This document shows, one piece after another, positions 6,545 to 12,712 of a DNA stretch of 12,712 nt; the stretch's first letter is position 1, and every line of letters starts with the position of its first letter. The notes beneath the pieces are model-generated. The model did not search any database. It was given only the letters and a program-made list of their open reading frames with translations, and had not been told where the DNA came from. The DNA comes from an uncultured Myxococcales bacterium. GTDB taxonomy: Bacteria; Myxococcota_A; Polyangia; Polyangiales; Polyangiaceae. Both the position numbers and the translations under genes were made by a program. The stretch lies in the NCBI GenBank assembly GCA_937998045.1, contig CALKVG010000433.1:1-12712 (forward strand), in the 5' to 3' direction.

Positions 6545-6919
6545 GTGGCCGTTCCGATCCTGAAACAAGAGGACGTCCTCATCGCGCAGGTCCAGGCCAT
6601 CCTTTCCGACGACGACCTGAACCAGTTGAAAGACGACCTGTCGAACCGCATCGGGAGGGCGCGGAGCCGTGGGGTCATCATCGACGTGACCGCCCTCGAC
6701 GTGCTCGACTCCTTCGCCACCAGGACGATTCGCGGGATCGCGTACACCGCGAAGCTGAGAGGTGCGAACACCGTCGTCGTCGGCATCCAGCCGGACGTGG
6801 CCTTCGGGATGGTTCAGCTCGGCCTGAGCCTCGAGGGCGTCGAGACCGCGCTCGATCTCGAGGAAGGTCTGGCGTTCCTGCGCAACGCCGCAAACTCTCG
6901 AGGTCCACGTGTCCGCTGA
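6545..6919 (+). CDS. rsbS: RsbS, STAS scaffold protein of the stressosome
   Basis: A 124-residue single STAS domain, the usual RsbS size. It opens with VPILKQEDVLIAQVQAILSD, typical of the RsbS N-terminus, and carries LDVLDSFATR with Ser56 at the place of B. subtilis Ser59, the residue RsbT phosphorylates. The GVIIDVTALDV strand and GIQPDVAFGMVQLGL helix are conserved. RsbS is the scaffold core that binds RsbT; its phosphorylation frees RsbT. The start is GTG at 6545, with GGAG at 6530-6533; no other in-frame start gives the family N-terminus. Its 3' end overlaps rsbT by 11 bases, suggesting translational coupling. Confidence 0.94.
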   Translation: MAVPILKQEDVLIAQVQAILSDDDLNQLKDDLSNRIGRARSRGVIIDVTALDVLDSFATRTIRGIAYTAKLRGANTVVVGIQPDVAFGMVQLGLSLEGVETALDLEEGLAFLRNAANSRGPRVR

Positions 6920-7310
6920 AATCCGTGTCCCCATCGAGCACGAGCGAGACATCGTCACGGCGCGCCAGAGGGGACGCGAGCTCGCCGCCGCAAACGGTTT
7001 TTCGTCGACCGACCAGACCCTCGTCGCGCTCGCGATTTCCGAGATCGCCCGCAATATTGTCTCGTACGCCAAGCGGGGCGAAGTCATGCTCTTGGCTCTC
7101 GAAGAGACCGGCCGCAGGGGCATCGTCGTGATCGCTCGCGACGAGGGGCCCGGCATTGCTGACCCCGAGCTCGCGATGAAGGACGGCTATTCGACCGCCA
7201 AGAGTCTCGGAGTCGGCCTTCCGGGCGCCAAGCGCGTCATGGACGAGTTCAAGCTCGAGACGCAGCTAGGAAAGGGGACGACGGTCACGATGAAGAAGTG
7301 GGTCCGATGA
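6909..7310 (+). CDS. rsbT: RsbT, serine/threonine kinase of the stressosome
   Basis: A 133-residue GHKL-fold kinase, the same length as B. subtilis RsbT and similar along its whole length. The N box is ISEIARNIVSYA (Glu45, Asn49), the G1 box is RDEGPGI with Asp78 at the same number as the essential Asp of B. subtilis RsbT, and the lid/G2 region is DGYSTAKSLGVGLPGAKR. It should phosphorylate RsbR and RsbS and, once freed, bind its downstream target. In this operon the likely target is the RsbU-type N-domain of the histidine kinase two genes downstream. The start is GTG at 6909, inside the end of rsbS, with a GAGG-like site just upstream. Confidence 0.95.
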   Translation: MSAEIRVPIEHERDIVTARQRGRELAAANGFSSTDQTLVALAISEIARNIVSYAKRGEVMLLALEETGRRGIVVIARDEGPGIADPELAMKDGYSTAKSLGVGLPGAKRVMDEFKLETQLGKGTTVTMKKWVR

Positions 7311-7930
7311 GCGGAGGAGCTCCACGGGAGCCGCGAATCATCGACTGGGGTTGGGCCGGCAGCGCGCTCGACGGCACGGACTCCGGCGACCTCCATGTCG
7401 TCGCGCCGTTCGAGGGGGGCGCGCTGATCGGCCTCGTCGACGGGCTCGGGCACGGTCCCGAGGCGGCCGCCGCCGCTCGAGCCGCCGTGCTCGCGCTCGA
7501 AGCTCACGCCGGCGAGTCGGTCCTCGCGTTGATCGCCCGATGTGACGACGCCCTCCGGAAGAGGCGGGGGGCGGTCGTGAGCATCGCGTCCTTTCACGTC
7601 CGCGACGCGAGCCTCACGTGGATCGGCGTCGGCAACGTCGACGGCGTGCTCCTGCGCGCGCGAAGGCGCCGGGAGCGGCCGGACGAAGGCCTACTCGTGC
7701 GAGGCGGGGTCGTCGGCTATCAACTCCCACCCCTGCGGGCCACCGCGTTGCCGGTCGAGCCTGGGGATCTGCTCGTTCTGAACACGGACGGTGTCCGTCC
7801 CGGCTTCACCGAAGGGCTTGCCCGGGAAGACCCCCCGCAGGAAATCGCCGAGTCCATCCTCGCGAGGCACGCGACCGGCCTCGACGACGCGCACGTAGTC
7901 GTCGCTCGTTTGTTGCCGAGGAGCCAATGA
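7307..7930 (+). CDS. rsbX: RsbX-like PP2C-type phosphatase
   Basis: A 207-residue phosphatase of the PPM/SpoIIE fold. Metal-binding motifs are visible: SGD with Asp28, VDGLGHG with Asp45, NTDGV with Asp161 and GLDDAH with Asp193/Asp194. The length matches RsbX, which has no regulatory domain. RsbX dephosphorylates RsbR and RsbS to reset the stressosome. The ATG at 7307 overlaps the rsbT stop as ATGA, which is preferred over the GTG at 7298; coupling explains the lack of a strong ribosome binding site. Its end overlaps the next gene, again as ATGA. It is the only phosphatase gene in the operon, so it may have to serve any substrates of the second RsbT-like kinase too. Confidence 0.88.
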   Translation: MSGGAPREPRIIDWGWAGSALDGTDSGDLHVVAPFEGGALIGLVDGLGHGPEAAAAARAAVLALEAHAGESVLALIARCDDALRKRRGAVVSIASFHVRDASLTWIGVGNVDGVLLRARRRRERPDEGLLVRGGVVGYQLPPLRATALPVEPGDLLVLNTDGVRPGFTEGLAREDPPQEIAESILARHATGLDDAHVVVARLLPRSQ

Positions 7931-8964
7931 GCGAGGGCGAACGCGACTTCGTCGAACGCAGCTACGCTTCGGCGCTCGAGACGTACCTCGAGCATGGAGA
8001 CGAGGTGACGCTGAGCGCCGCCTACGAGCTCGGGCGCCGCGCCCTCGGCGAAGGGCGAGGTTTACTCGACATCGCTCTCATGCACGAGCAGGCGCTCGAC
8101 GTGCTGCTCCTGCGCGCGCCCAAGGCCGACCAGCCGCGCGTCGCCGCGGGGGCCGCCGCGTTCTTCCGCGAGCTCCTCTCGCCGTTCGAGATGACGCTGC
8201 GCGGCTACCGCGCGGCGAACGAGGAGCTGGCTCGTGTCAACGACACGCTCCGTCAGCAAAAGGATGCGGTCGAGACGGTCAACCGCGAGCTCGAGTCCTT
8301 CAGCTATTCGGTCTCGCACGACCTGCGCGCGCCGCTCCGGACGATCGATGGATTCAGCATGGCTCTCCTCGAGGACTGCGCCGACAAGCTCGATGACCTC
8401 GGGCGGAAGTACCTCGGTCACGTCCGCGATTCTGCTCAGCACATGGCGCACCTCATCGACGACCTGCTGAGCCTTGCCCGCGTCGCGCGCACCGAGCTCC
8501 ACCGTACGGACGTGGGCCTCACGGCGCTCGCTCGCCGCGTCATCGATCGGCTTCGCGCGGGCGATCCACAGCGCGACGTGCGCGTCCTCATCCAGGAGGG
8601 TGTTCGCGCGAACGGCGATGCACGACTGCTCGCGGTCGTGCTCGACAATCTGCTCGGAAATGCGTGGAAATTCACGTCGAAGCGCGGGCAAGCCGAGATC
8701 GAGTTCGGTTGCCTCAAGCAGGGCAACGAGGACGTCTACTTCGTCCGCGACAACGGCGCCGGCTTCGATATGGACTACGCGGCAAAAATGTTCGGTGCTT
8801 TCCAGCGGCTGCACTCGACCAGCGAGTTCGAGGGCACGGGCATCGGCCTTGCCACCGTTCAGCGCATCATCCACCGCCACGACGGGCGGGTATGGGCGGA
8901 GGGCAAAGTGAACGGCGGCGCTACGTTCTCCTTCACTCTCGAAGGCAGCAGGCGAAAGCCGTGA
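7927..8964 (+). CDS. RsbU-N domain / histidine kinase fusion, stressosome output kinase
   Basis: A 345-residue soluble kinase. Residues 3-97 resemble the RsbT-binding N-terminal domain of B. subtilis RsbU: an opening ER-Y helix, LLDIALMHEQAL against EEIISIHRKVL, then FFRELLSPFEMTLRGY. A helical linker (98-124) leads to the HisKA H box SVSHDLRAPLR with His131, then the HATPase domain: N box with Asn245 (LLGNAWKF), G1 box DNGAGF (275-280), F box near AFQRLH and G2 box GTGIGLA (303-309). The kinase half is of the phytochrome-like class usually paired with Rcp1-type regulators, one of which ends this operon. No membrane segment is seen. It would convert RsbT release into His-Asp phosphotransfer. 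GAGGAG (7918-7923) precedes the ATG, which overlaps the rsbX stop. The kinase call is firm; the N-domain call is by eye. Confidence 0.88.
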   Translation: MSEGERDFVERSYASALETYLEHGDEVTLSAAYELGRRALGEGRGLLDIALMHEQALDVLLLRAPKADQPRVAAGAAAFFRELLSPFEMTLRGYRAANEELARVNDTLRQQKDAVETVNRELESFSYSVSHDLRAPLRTIDGFSMALLEDCADKLDDLGRKYLGHVRDSAQHMAHLIDDLLSLARVARTELHRTDVGLTALARRVIDRLRAGDPQRDVRVLIQEGVRANGDARLLAVVLDNLLGNAWKFTSKRGQAEIEFGCLKQGNEDVYFVRDNGAGFDMDYAAKMFGAFQRLHSTSEFEGTGIGLATVQRIIHRHDGRVWAEGKVNGGATFSFTLEGSRRKP

Positions 8965-9389
8965 ACTGCGGGTTCGCCGGGGCCGTGCGCGCGCGTATCC
9001 CAGTCGGTAACGCGTCCGCAATCGCCGTCGTCCGGCGCCACGTGCGCGAGCTCGGCAGAGAAGCCGGGCTGTCCGATGCGGCCGTCGCGGCTCTTGCCAC
9101 CGCGGCGACGGAGATCGCACGCAACATCGTCACCCACGCTGGCCACGGGGAGGTCCTCCTCGGCATGGCAGTCGACGGCCTCCGGCGCGGAGTCATGATC
9201 GTCGCCCGCGACGATGGGCCCGGTATCCCTGACCTCGCGCATGCCATGAAAGACGGCTACACCACGACCGGTGGCCTTGGGTTCGGTCTGCCCGGCGCGC
9301 GACGTCTCGTCGACGACTTCGAGGTCGCGTCGAGTTCGGGCGCAGGGACCACCGTACGCATGACGAAGTGGGTCAGCGCGGAGTCGTGA
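8961..9389 (+). CDS. Second RsbT-like GHKL serine/threonine kinase
   Basis: A 142-residue paralogue of the RsbT encoded at 6909, with all ATP-binding motifs kept: N box TEIARNIVTHAG (Glu51, Asn55), G1 box RDDGPGI (Asp84) and DGYTTTGGLGFGLPGARR (98-114), ending with the RsbT-like TVRMTKW. It is closer to RsbT than to RsbW/SpoIIAB anti-sigma factors because of the GPGIPD and GLPGARR segments. The start is GTG at 8961, overlapping the histidine kinase stop as GTGA; the response regulator starts one base after its stop. Its position between kinase and regulator suggests a role in the output branch, for instance phosphorylating a STAS protein elsewhere or competing with RsbT for the RsbU-type domain. 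Its partner is unknown. Confidence 0.9.
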   Translation: MNCGFAGAVRARIPVGNASAIAVVRRHVRELGREAGLSDAAVAALATAATEIARNIVTHAGHGEVLLGMAVDGLRRGVMIVARDDGPGIPDLAHAMKDGYTTTGGLGFGLPGARRLVDDFEVASSSGAGTTVRMTKWVSAES

Positions 9390-9390
9390 C

Positions 9391-9849
9391 ATGAAGCGAT
9401 TCGAGGGAGAGGGTTCCATTTTGCTCGTCGAAGACAACCCTCGCGACGAGGAGCTCACCCTTCGAGCTCTGCGCAAGAACAACATCTGGATGGAGGTCAC
9501 CGTCGCTCGCGACGGCAAGGAGGCCCTGGACATCCTCTTCGCGCGCGAGGCCCACGCGGGCCGAAAGACCGCGCTTCCGACGCTGATGCTCCTCGACCTG
9601 AAGCTGCCGAAGATCGACGGAATCGAGGTGCTCCGGCAGGTCCGCGCGAACGAGCACACCCGCTTGCTTCCCACGGTGATCCTCACCTCCTCGGTCGAGG
9701 ACGAGGATCGACTCGCGGGATACGGCTCGGGGGCCAATAGCTATGTCCAGAAGCCGGTCGACTTCGTGGAGTTCACCGAGGCCGTGCGCCAGCTCGGTCT
9801 CTACTGGTTGGTGCTGAACGAGCCGCCGCCCGCGAGACGGGGGCTTTAG
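9391..9849 (+). CDS. Receiver-only response regulator (Rcp1/CheY-like)
   Basis: A 152-residue single receiver domain with the complete phosphorylation site: acidic pair Glu14-Asp15 (LLVEDN), phospho-acceptor Asp69 (LLDLKLPKIDG), Thr99 (ILTSS) and Lys121 (VQKP). The long insert after LDILF and the ending FTEAVRQLGLYWLVLNEPPP are typical of Rcp1-type regulators that serve phytochrome-like histidine kinases. There is no DNA-binding or enzymatic output domain, so signalling must pass by protein contact or onward phosphotransfer. GGAG at 9380-9383 lies 7 bases before the ATG. It is the last gene of the operon and presumably the partner of the histidine kinase encoded at 7927. Confidence 0.93.
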   Translation: MKRFEGEGSILLVEDNPRDEELTLRALRKNNIWMEVTVARDGKEALDILFAREAHAGRKTALPTLMLLDLKLPKIDGIEVLRQVRANEHTRLLPTVILTSSVEDEDRLAGYGSGANSYVQKPVDFVEFTEAVRQLGLYWLVLNEPPPARRGL

Positions 9850-9987
9850 GCGAGACGATCGCCGACTGCCCAATAGCGCCCGTCCCGCGGCACAAAACGT
9901 GTATTGGCGCGCCCCGTGACCCGGGCGACACGTCGGGATCTCTGGCGCGACGAGAATTCTGGCAGGGCCAGCGGTCAGCACCAACCC
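9850..9987. other. Gap between response regulator and HicA-like gene
   Basis: These 138 bases hold in-frame alternative starts for the HicA-like gene (9904, 9916) and an imperfect CCAATA/TATTGG inverted pair (9870-9875, 9902-9907). No T-rich intrinsic terminator for the operon and no clear promoter were seen. Confidence 0.35.
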
Positions 9988-10221
9988 TTGTGGCTACTGC
10001 CCGCCCTATCAGGTCGCGATATGGTCGCTGCGCTCGAGCGCGCCAGCTTTCGAAGAGTCGTCGACCGAGAATCCCACGTCGAGTTGACGCGCGACGACGG
10101 CGCGGTGGTCCGCGTCCCGATCGTCTCGGTCCTCGCTTCCGACCAGTTGCGGGAGATCCTGCTGGCCGCGAGGCTGTCCGTCACTCGGTTGCTCGAGATT
10201 CTCGAGCGACTGCCCGAGTGA
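9988..10221 (+). CDS. Solitary HicA-like small protein (putative toxin-fold), start uncertain
   Basis: The conserved core LPALSGRDMVAALERASF, then RESHVEL and VLASDQLREILLAARLSV, matches the order seen in HicA/YcfA mRNA-interferase-like proteins: SGREVVxALxxxGF, GSH with the catalytic His, then the LRxILRQ helix. His30 is kept, but the usual Gly before SH is Glu and the conserved His after the second strand is missing, so activity is doubtful. The TTG at 9988 gives the normal short HicA N-terminus. In-frame alternatives are TTG 9904, GTG 9916 and ATG 10021; none has a good ribosome binding site. No HicB antitoxin gene lies on either side. It follows the response regulator by 138 bases, and the phosphoesterase starts 26 bases after it. 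Confidence 0.6.
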   Translation: MWLLPALSGRDMVAALERASFRRVVDRESHVELTRDDGAVVRVPIVSVLASDQLREILLAARLSVTRLLEILERLPE

Positions 10222-10247
10222 CCGTCTCGCCGAGCTAAGATGAGCTC

Positions 10248-10826
10248 GTGGCGCGGAAGACGACAGAAAAGGCGGCGGCCCTGGTCGTGCCCGGCACCCG
10301 CCCGCTGCGGATCGGCGTCGTGGCCGATACCCACTCCGCGCTCCACCCTGCGACCACGGAGCACCTGGCGCGGTGGTCTCCGGACGCCATCGTTCACGCG
10401 GGGGACATCGGCGATCTCTCCGTGCTCGACGCGCTCCGTGCCGTCGCCCCGGTCTACGCCGTGCGCGGGAACATCGACGTTCGCGCGCCGAACCTCCCGG
10501 ACCTCTTGACCCTCGACATCACCGCCGCCGACGCGCTCCTCCTGCGCGTCCTCGTGATGCACATCGCGGTGAACGGGCCGAAGCTGCGGGCGGACGCGGC
10601 TCGGCTGGCGCGCTCGCGCGACGCATCCCTGGTGGTGTGCGGGCACTCGCACGTGCCGCTCGCCGCCAGGGACGGCGACCTCTCCGTGTTCAACCCAGGC
10701 TCTGCCGGTCCGCGTCGCTTTCGCCTCCCGATTGTGTTCGGGACCCTCGAGGTCACGCGAGAGGCCGTCTCGCTGGCGCACTTCGAGTGCTCGACCGGAC
10801 AGCGGTGGACGCCCGGCCAGGCGTGA
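10248..10826 (+). CDS. YfcE/MJ0936-type metallophosphoesterase
   Basis: A 192-residue calcineurin-like phosphoesterase. Metal ligands are in the expected order: Asp27 and His29 (VADTHS), Asp53 (HAGDIGD), Asn75 (RGNID), His105 and the GHSH pair His133/His135, followed by FNPGSAGPRRF, the family's conserved end of the active site. Related enzymes hydrolyse phosphodiesters or phosphomonoesters with Mn or Ni in vitro; the natural substrate is generally unknown. About 20 residues precede the first strand, a short extension. The GTG at 10248 is the apparent start; the nearby ATG at 10240 is in a different frame. The gene follows the HicA-like gene by 26 bases on the same strand and is convergent with the Cys-rich gene (25-base gap). 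Confidence 0.9.
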   Translation: MARKTTEKAAALVVPGTRPLRIGVVADTHSALHPATTEHLARWSPDAIVHAGDIGDLSVLDALRAVAPVYAVRGNIDVRAPNLPDLLTLDITAADALLLRVLVMHIAVNGPKLRADAARLARSRDASLVVCGHSHVPLAARDGDLSVFNPGSAGPRRFRLPIVFGTLEVTREAVSLAHFECSTGQRWTPGQA

Positions 10827-10851
10827 CGCGAAACGCCGTTCGCGCGCACGC

Positions 10852-12712
10852 TCAGTTCCCACGTGCGTCCACGACGGTCACGCTCTGCTCGATGCATTGC
10901 ATCCACACGGTGGAGCCGGCTGGCGGCTCGGCGCTCGTGAACAGCACCTGATGCCCGCACTGGCCGGCCGCTGCTCCGGTGACGTAGCACCAGCCCTGCT
11001 CCGGCGACGATGCGCACGACCCTGCAGGTGGGCCCGCGAAGTCCGCGGCGGGAGCGGGAGCGGGACAGCCCGACGCCTGTCCACCGGGGGGCGCCGGGAA
11101 GAGCTGACGCATCTCGCAGACTGGAACGGTGTAGGGCTCCGGACCCTTCATGCTGGCCTGCCATTCGGATTCCTGCGCGTCGCAATACTTTGCCACGGCG
11201 TCGGCGTCGGTCGGCGGAGGAACCAGCAGCCCCTTGCTCGGGTCGCAAACCGCGCCCGGGTTCTTGCACCGCGTCTTGTCGCTCGCGTCGGCCTGGTCGT
11301 TCATCGAGACGAGGACCAGGCACGCGTAGCTCCCGCACTGGGCGTCGGGGACGAGCTTCTGGGGAACGCACGGGCCGCTGAGGTCCACCTCGAGGCGATC
11401 GACGATGCCGTTGACCGCCGGGTTGTACCCGAAGAGGGGATCGGTGAGCTCGGTCCGACCGGAGGCGGGCTGCACGTGGATGGGGCACAAGCTGGAGACG
11501 AAGCCCTGTCCCTTCATGAGCATCGCCAGGAGCAGCTCCCGCTGCGTGGGGTACGCCTTCGCCGCGACCTGCTGCGTCGGATTGTTCGGATCGCAGATCG
11601 GCGGCAGCTGCTGCGGCGTGAGCCCCGCGTTGAGCGGGCAGTCGCAGGCGTAGCTCACGTTCGGATCGGTGCACTGCGCGGCGCCTCCGCACGAGCAGTC
11701 GCGCTTCGCGGCGAGCGGAAACGTGCAGGCATACTCGCGATCGACGGGGAGGACGTGCAGATCCCCCTGATCCGTGATCCAGTCGTATCCGCTCGCCGGG
11801 TCCGGCGCGGGCCCCGGGCCGAAGGGAATACCGGCGCGCGGCCGATACGACTCGAGCATGTGCGGGTCGATCCCCGAGTAGTCGTAGTTCAAGGGATCGC
11901 TGCCGAGGATCTTTTGCCAGTCCGTCGCGTCCAGGGTCTCCTTCTGCGCGCTGTCCGGGTTGGTCGGGTCCTCTTGCAGGAGCTGGTGCGGGACCCCGCC
12001 GATGTGCGCGTAGTAGACGAGGTCGGGCGTGCGCCGGCCCGGCGGCAGGTCGCAGAGCGTCGCAGGATCCGTCTGCGAGCCATCGGGAAGACTCGCCGCG
12101 AAGAGCGGATTGGTGCAATTCAAATTGGTCAGCCCCTGGTAGCTCCCTGCCCCTGCGGGATATTCGCCGCTCCGGTCCGGGACGCGCTTGGACGTCAAGC
12201 CCAGGAGGTAACGCTGAATCGGAAATTGCGGAATGACCCCGTATTTTTGGAGCGGGTGCACGTGCCGCAAGTTCGCGTTGAACCCCCAGTCGTTCGCGTT
12301 CACGAAGAGTCCCAGCGCGCACGTCGGATCCGAGCTGCCCGCCGGGCATTGCGCGCACGAGCCGGGATCCACCAGCCCCGAATTGGACGAGTTCTCGGCG
12401 CACGAGGACGTCCCTCGCGGTGGCTCGAAGGACGACGCCATCAGGTGCCACCCCGATCCGTTCAGCGACCGTATGTCCACCTCCGAGTCGTTTTCGTCCG
12501 TAAGGTCGACGATCGCGACGAGCGAATCGGGGCGCAAGAAGTCGTGCCGCTGGCGAAGGATGGTGGTGTCGACACCCTGCCAGGTGGCGGCCCCCTGCAC
12601 TACGGCCAGCGAATCGTACGGGTCCGGTTGCACGAGGAAGCGATACCAGCTCTCGAGCTGCGATTCGATTCCGCATCCGTAGTTGCCGACGCCTTTGATG
12701 AGGGACGTGAAG
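10852..12712 (-). CDS. Large Cys-rich protein with probable vWA-like segment, C-terminal part (5' partial)
   Basis: The minus-strand frame is open from the right edge to a stop at 10852, giving 619 visible residues with the N-terminus missing. Residues about 1-80 of the fragment (YGCGIESQLES, then FLRPDSLVAIVDLTDENDSE) resemble the second half of a von Willebrand A-like domain found in large myxobacterial surface proteins, where the usual form is FLRxDAxLAVVxxTDEDDCS. The rest is rich in Cys, Pro, Asp and Gly with short Cys clusters (CSCGGAAQC, CDCPLNAG) and no further recognisable catalytic motif. Many cysteines suggest an exported, disulfide-bonded protein; a signal peptide or lipobox would lie beyond the window. 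A GTG at 12633 is internal and should not be taken as the start. Function unknown. Confidence 0.8.
   Translation of the reverse strand, partial: FTSLIKGVGNYGCGIESQLESWYRFLVQPDPYDSLAVVQGAATWQGVDTTILRQRHDFLRPDSLVAIVDLTDENDSEVDIRSLNGSGWHLMASSFEPPRGTSSCAENSSNSGLVDPGSCAQCPAGSSDPTCALGLFVNANDWGFNANLRHVHPLQKYGVIPQFPIQRYLLGLTSKRVPDRSGEYPAGAGSYQGLTNLNCTNPLFAASLPDGSQTDPATLCDLPPGRRTPDLVYYAHIGGVPHQLLQEDPTNPDSAQKETLDATDWQKILGSDPLNYDYSGIDPHMLESYRPRAGIPFGPGPAPDPASGYDWITDQGDLHVLPVDREYACTFPLAAKRDCSCGGAAQCTDPNVSYACDCPLNAGLTPQQLPPICDPNNPTQQVAAKAYPTQRELLLAMLMKGQGFVSSLCPIHVQPASGRTELTDPLFGYNPAVNGIVDRLEVDLSGPCVPQKLVPDAQCGSYACLVLVSMNDQADASDKTRCKNPGAVCDPSKGLLVPPPTDADAVAKYCDAQESEWQASMKGPEPYTVPVCEMRQLFPAPPGGQASGCPAPAPAADFAGPPAGSCASSPEQGWCYVTGAAAGQCGHQVLFTSAEPPAGSTVWMQCIEQSVTVVDARGN

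Noticed and set aside
7618..7926. N-terminal extension of the histidine kinase frame
   Set aside because: It lies fully inside the phosphatase gene in another frame and is Arg-rich; ATG 7927 has a ribosome binding site and gives the RsbU-like N-terminus.
9870..9907. CCAATA/TATTGG inverted repeat as an operon terminator
   Set aside because: Arms are only 6 bp with a 26-base loop and no T tract follows.
10454..12676. Minus-strand open frame of 740 codons
   Set aside because: Arg-rich frame shadow of the Cys-rich gene that also runs antisense through the metallophosphoesterase; a product of high GC content.

Overview
The window is about two thirds G+C and dense with short-spaced genes. Its cysteine-rich, low-complexity lipoproteins and the large Cys-rich surface-type protein at the right edge are of a style common in myxobacteria, so a Myxococcota genome (probably a Polyangia-type soil lineage) is the best guess. 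This is inferred from gene style only. Bases 4-36 are the Illumina Nextera read-1 adapter with the Tn5 mosaic end, so the left edge is a real contig end with untrimmed library sequence, and the first gene is cut there.

Left part (39-5267), housekeeping and accessory genes: the tail of a TPR-like protein, a small helical protein of unknown function, a YahK-type zinc aldehyde reductase followed after 5 bases by a DUF4147/MOFRL glycerate 2-kinase family protein, a convergent pirin (YhhW-like), then a putative lipid-anchored alpha/beta hydrolase convergent with a cysteine-rich lipoprotein.

Centre (5565-9849), the main system: seven tightly packed or overlapping plus-strand genes form a stressosome operon. 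RsbR (non-heme globin + STAS), RsbS (STAS scaffold), RsbT (GHKL kinase) and RsbX (PP2C-type phosphatase) make the sensing module. The next gene fuses an RsbU-type RsbT-binding domain to a HisKA/HATPase histidine kinase in place of the usual RsbU phosphatase. A second RsbT-like kinase and a receiver-only Rcp1/CheY-like response regulator follow. No sigma factor, anti-sigma or anti-anti-sigma gene is present, so the output looks rerouted from partner switching on a sigma factor to phosphorelay. In the inferred order, RsbT phosphorylates RsbR (T211/S245) and RsbS (S56), is released and binds the kinase N-domain; the kinase (H131) passes phosphate to the regulator (D69); RsbX resets the scaffold. 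The second RsbT-like protein may give a parallel branch.

Right part (9850-12712): a solitary HicA-like small protein with no HicB partner, a YfcE-type metallophosphoesterase, and on the minus strand the C-terminal 619 residues of a large Cys-rich protein with a probable von Willebrand A-like segment, cut by the right edge. No RNA genes, CRISPR arrays, insertion sequences or convincing terminators were seen.
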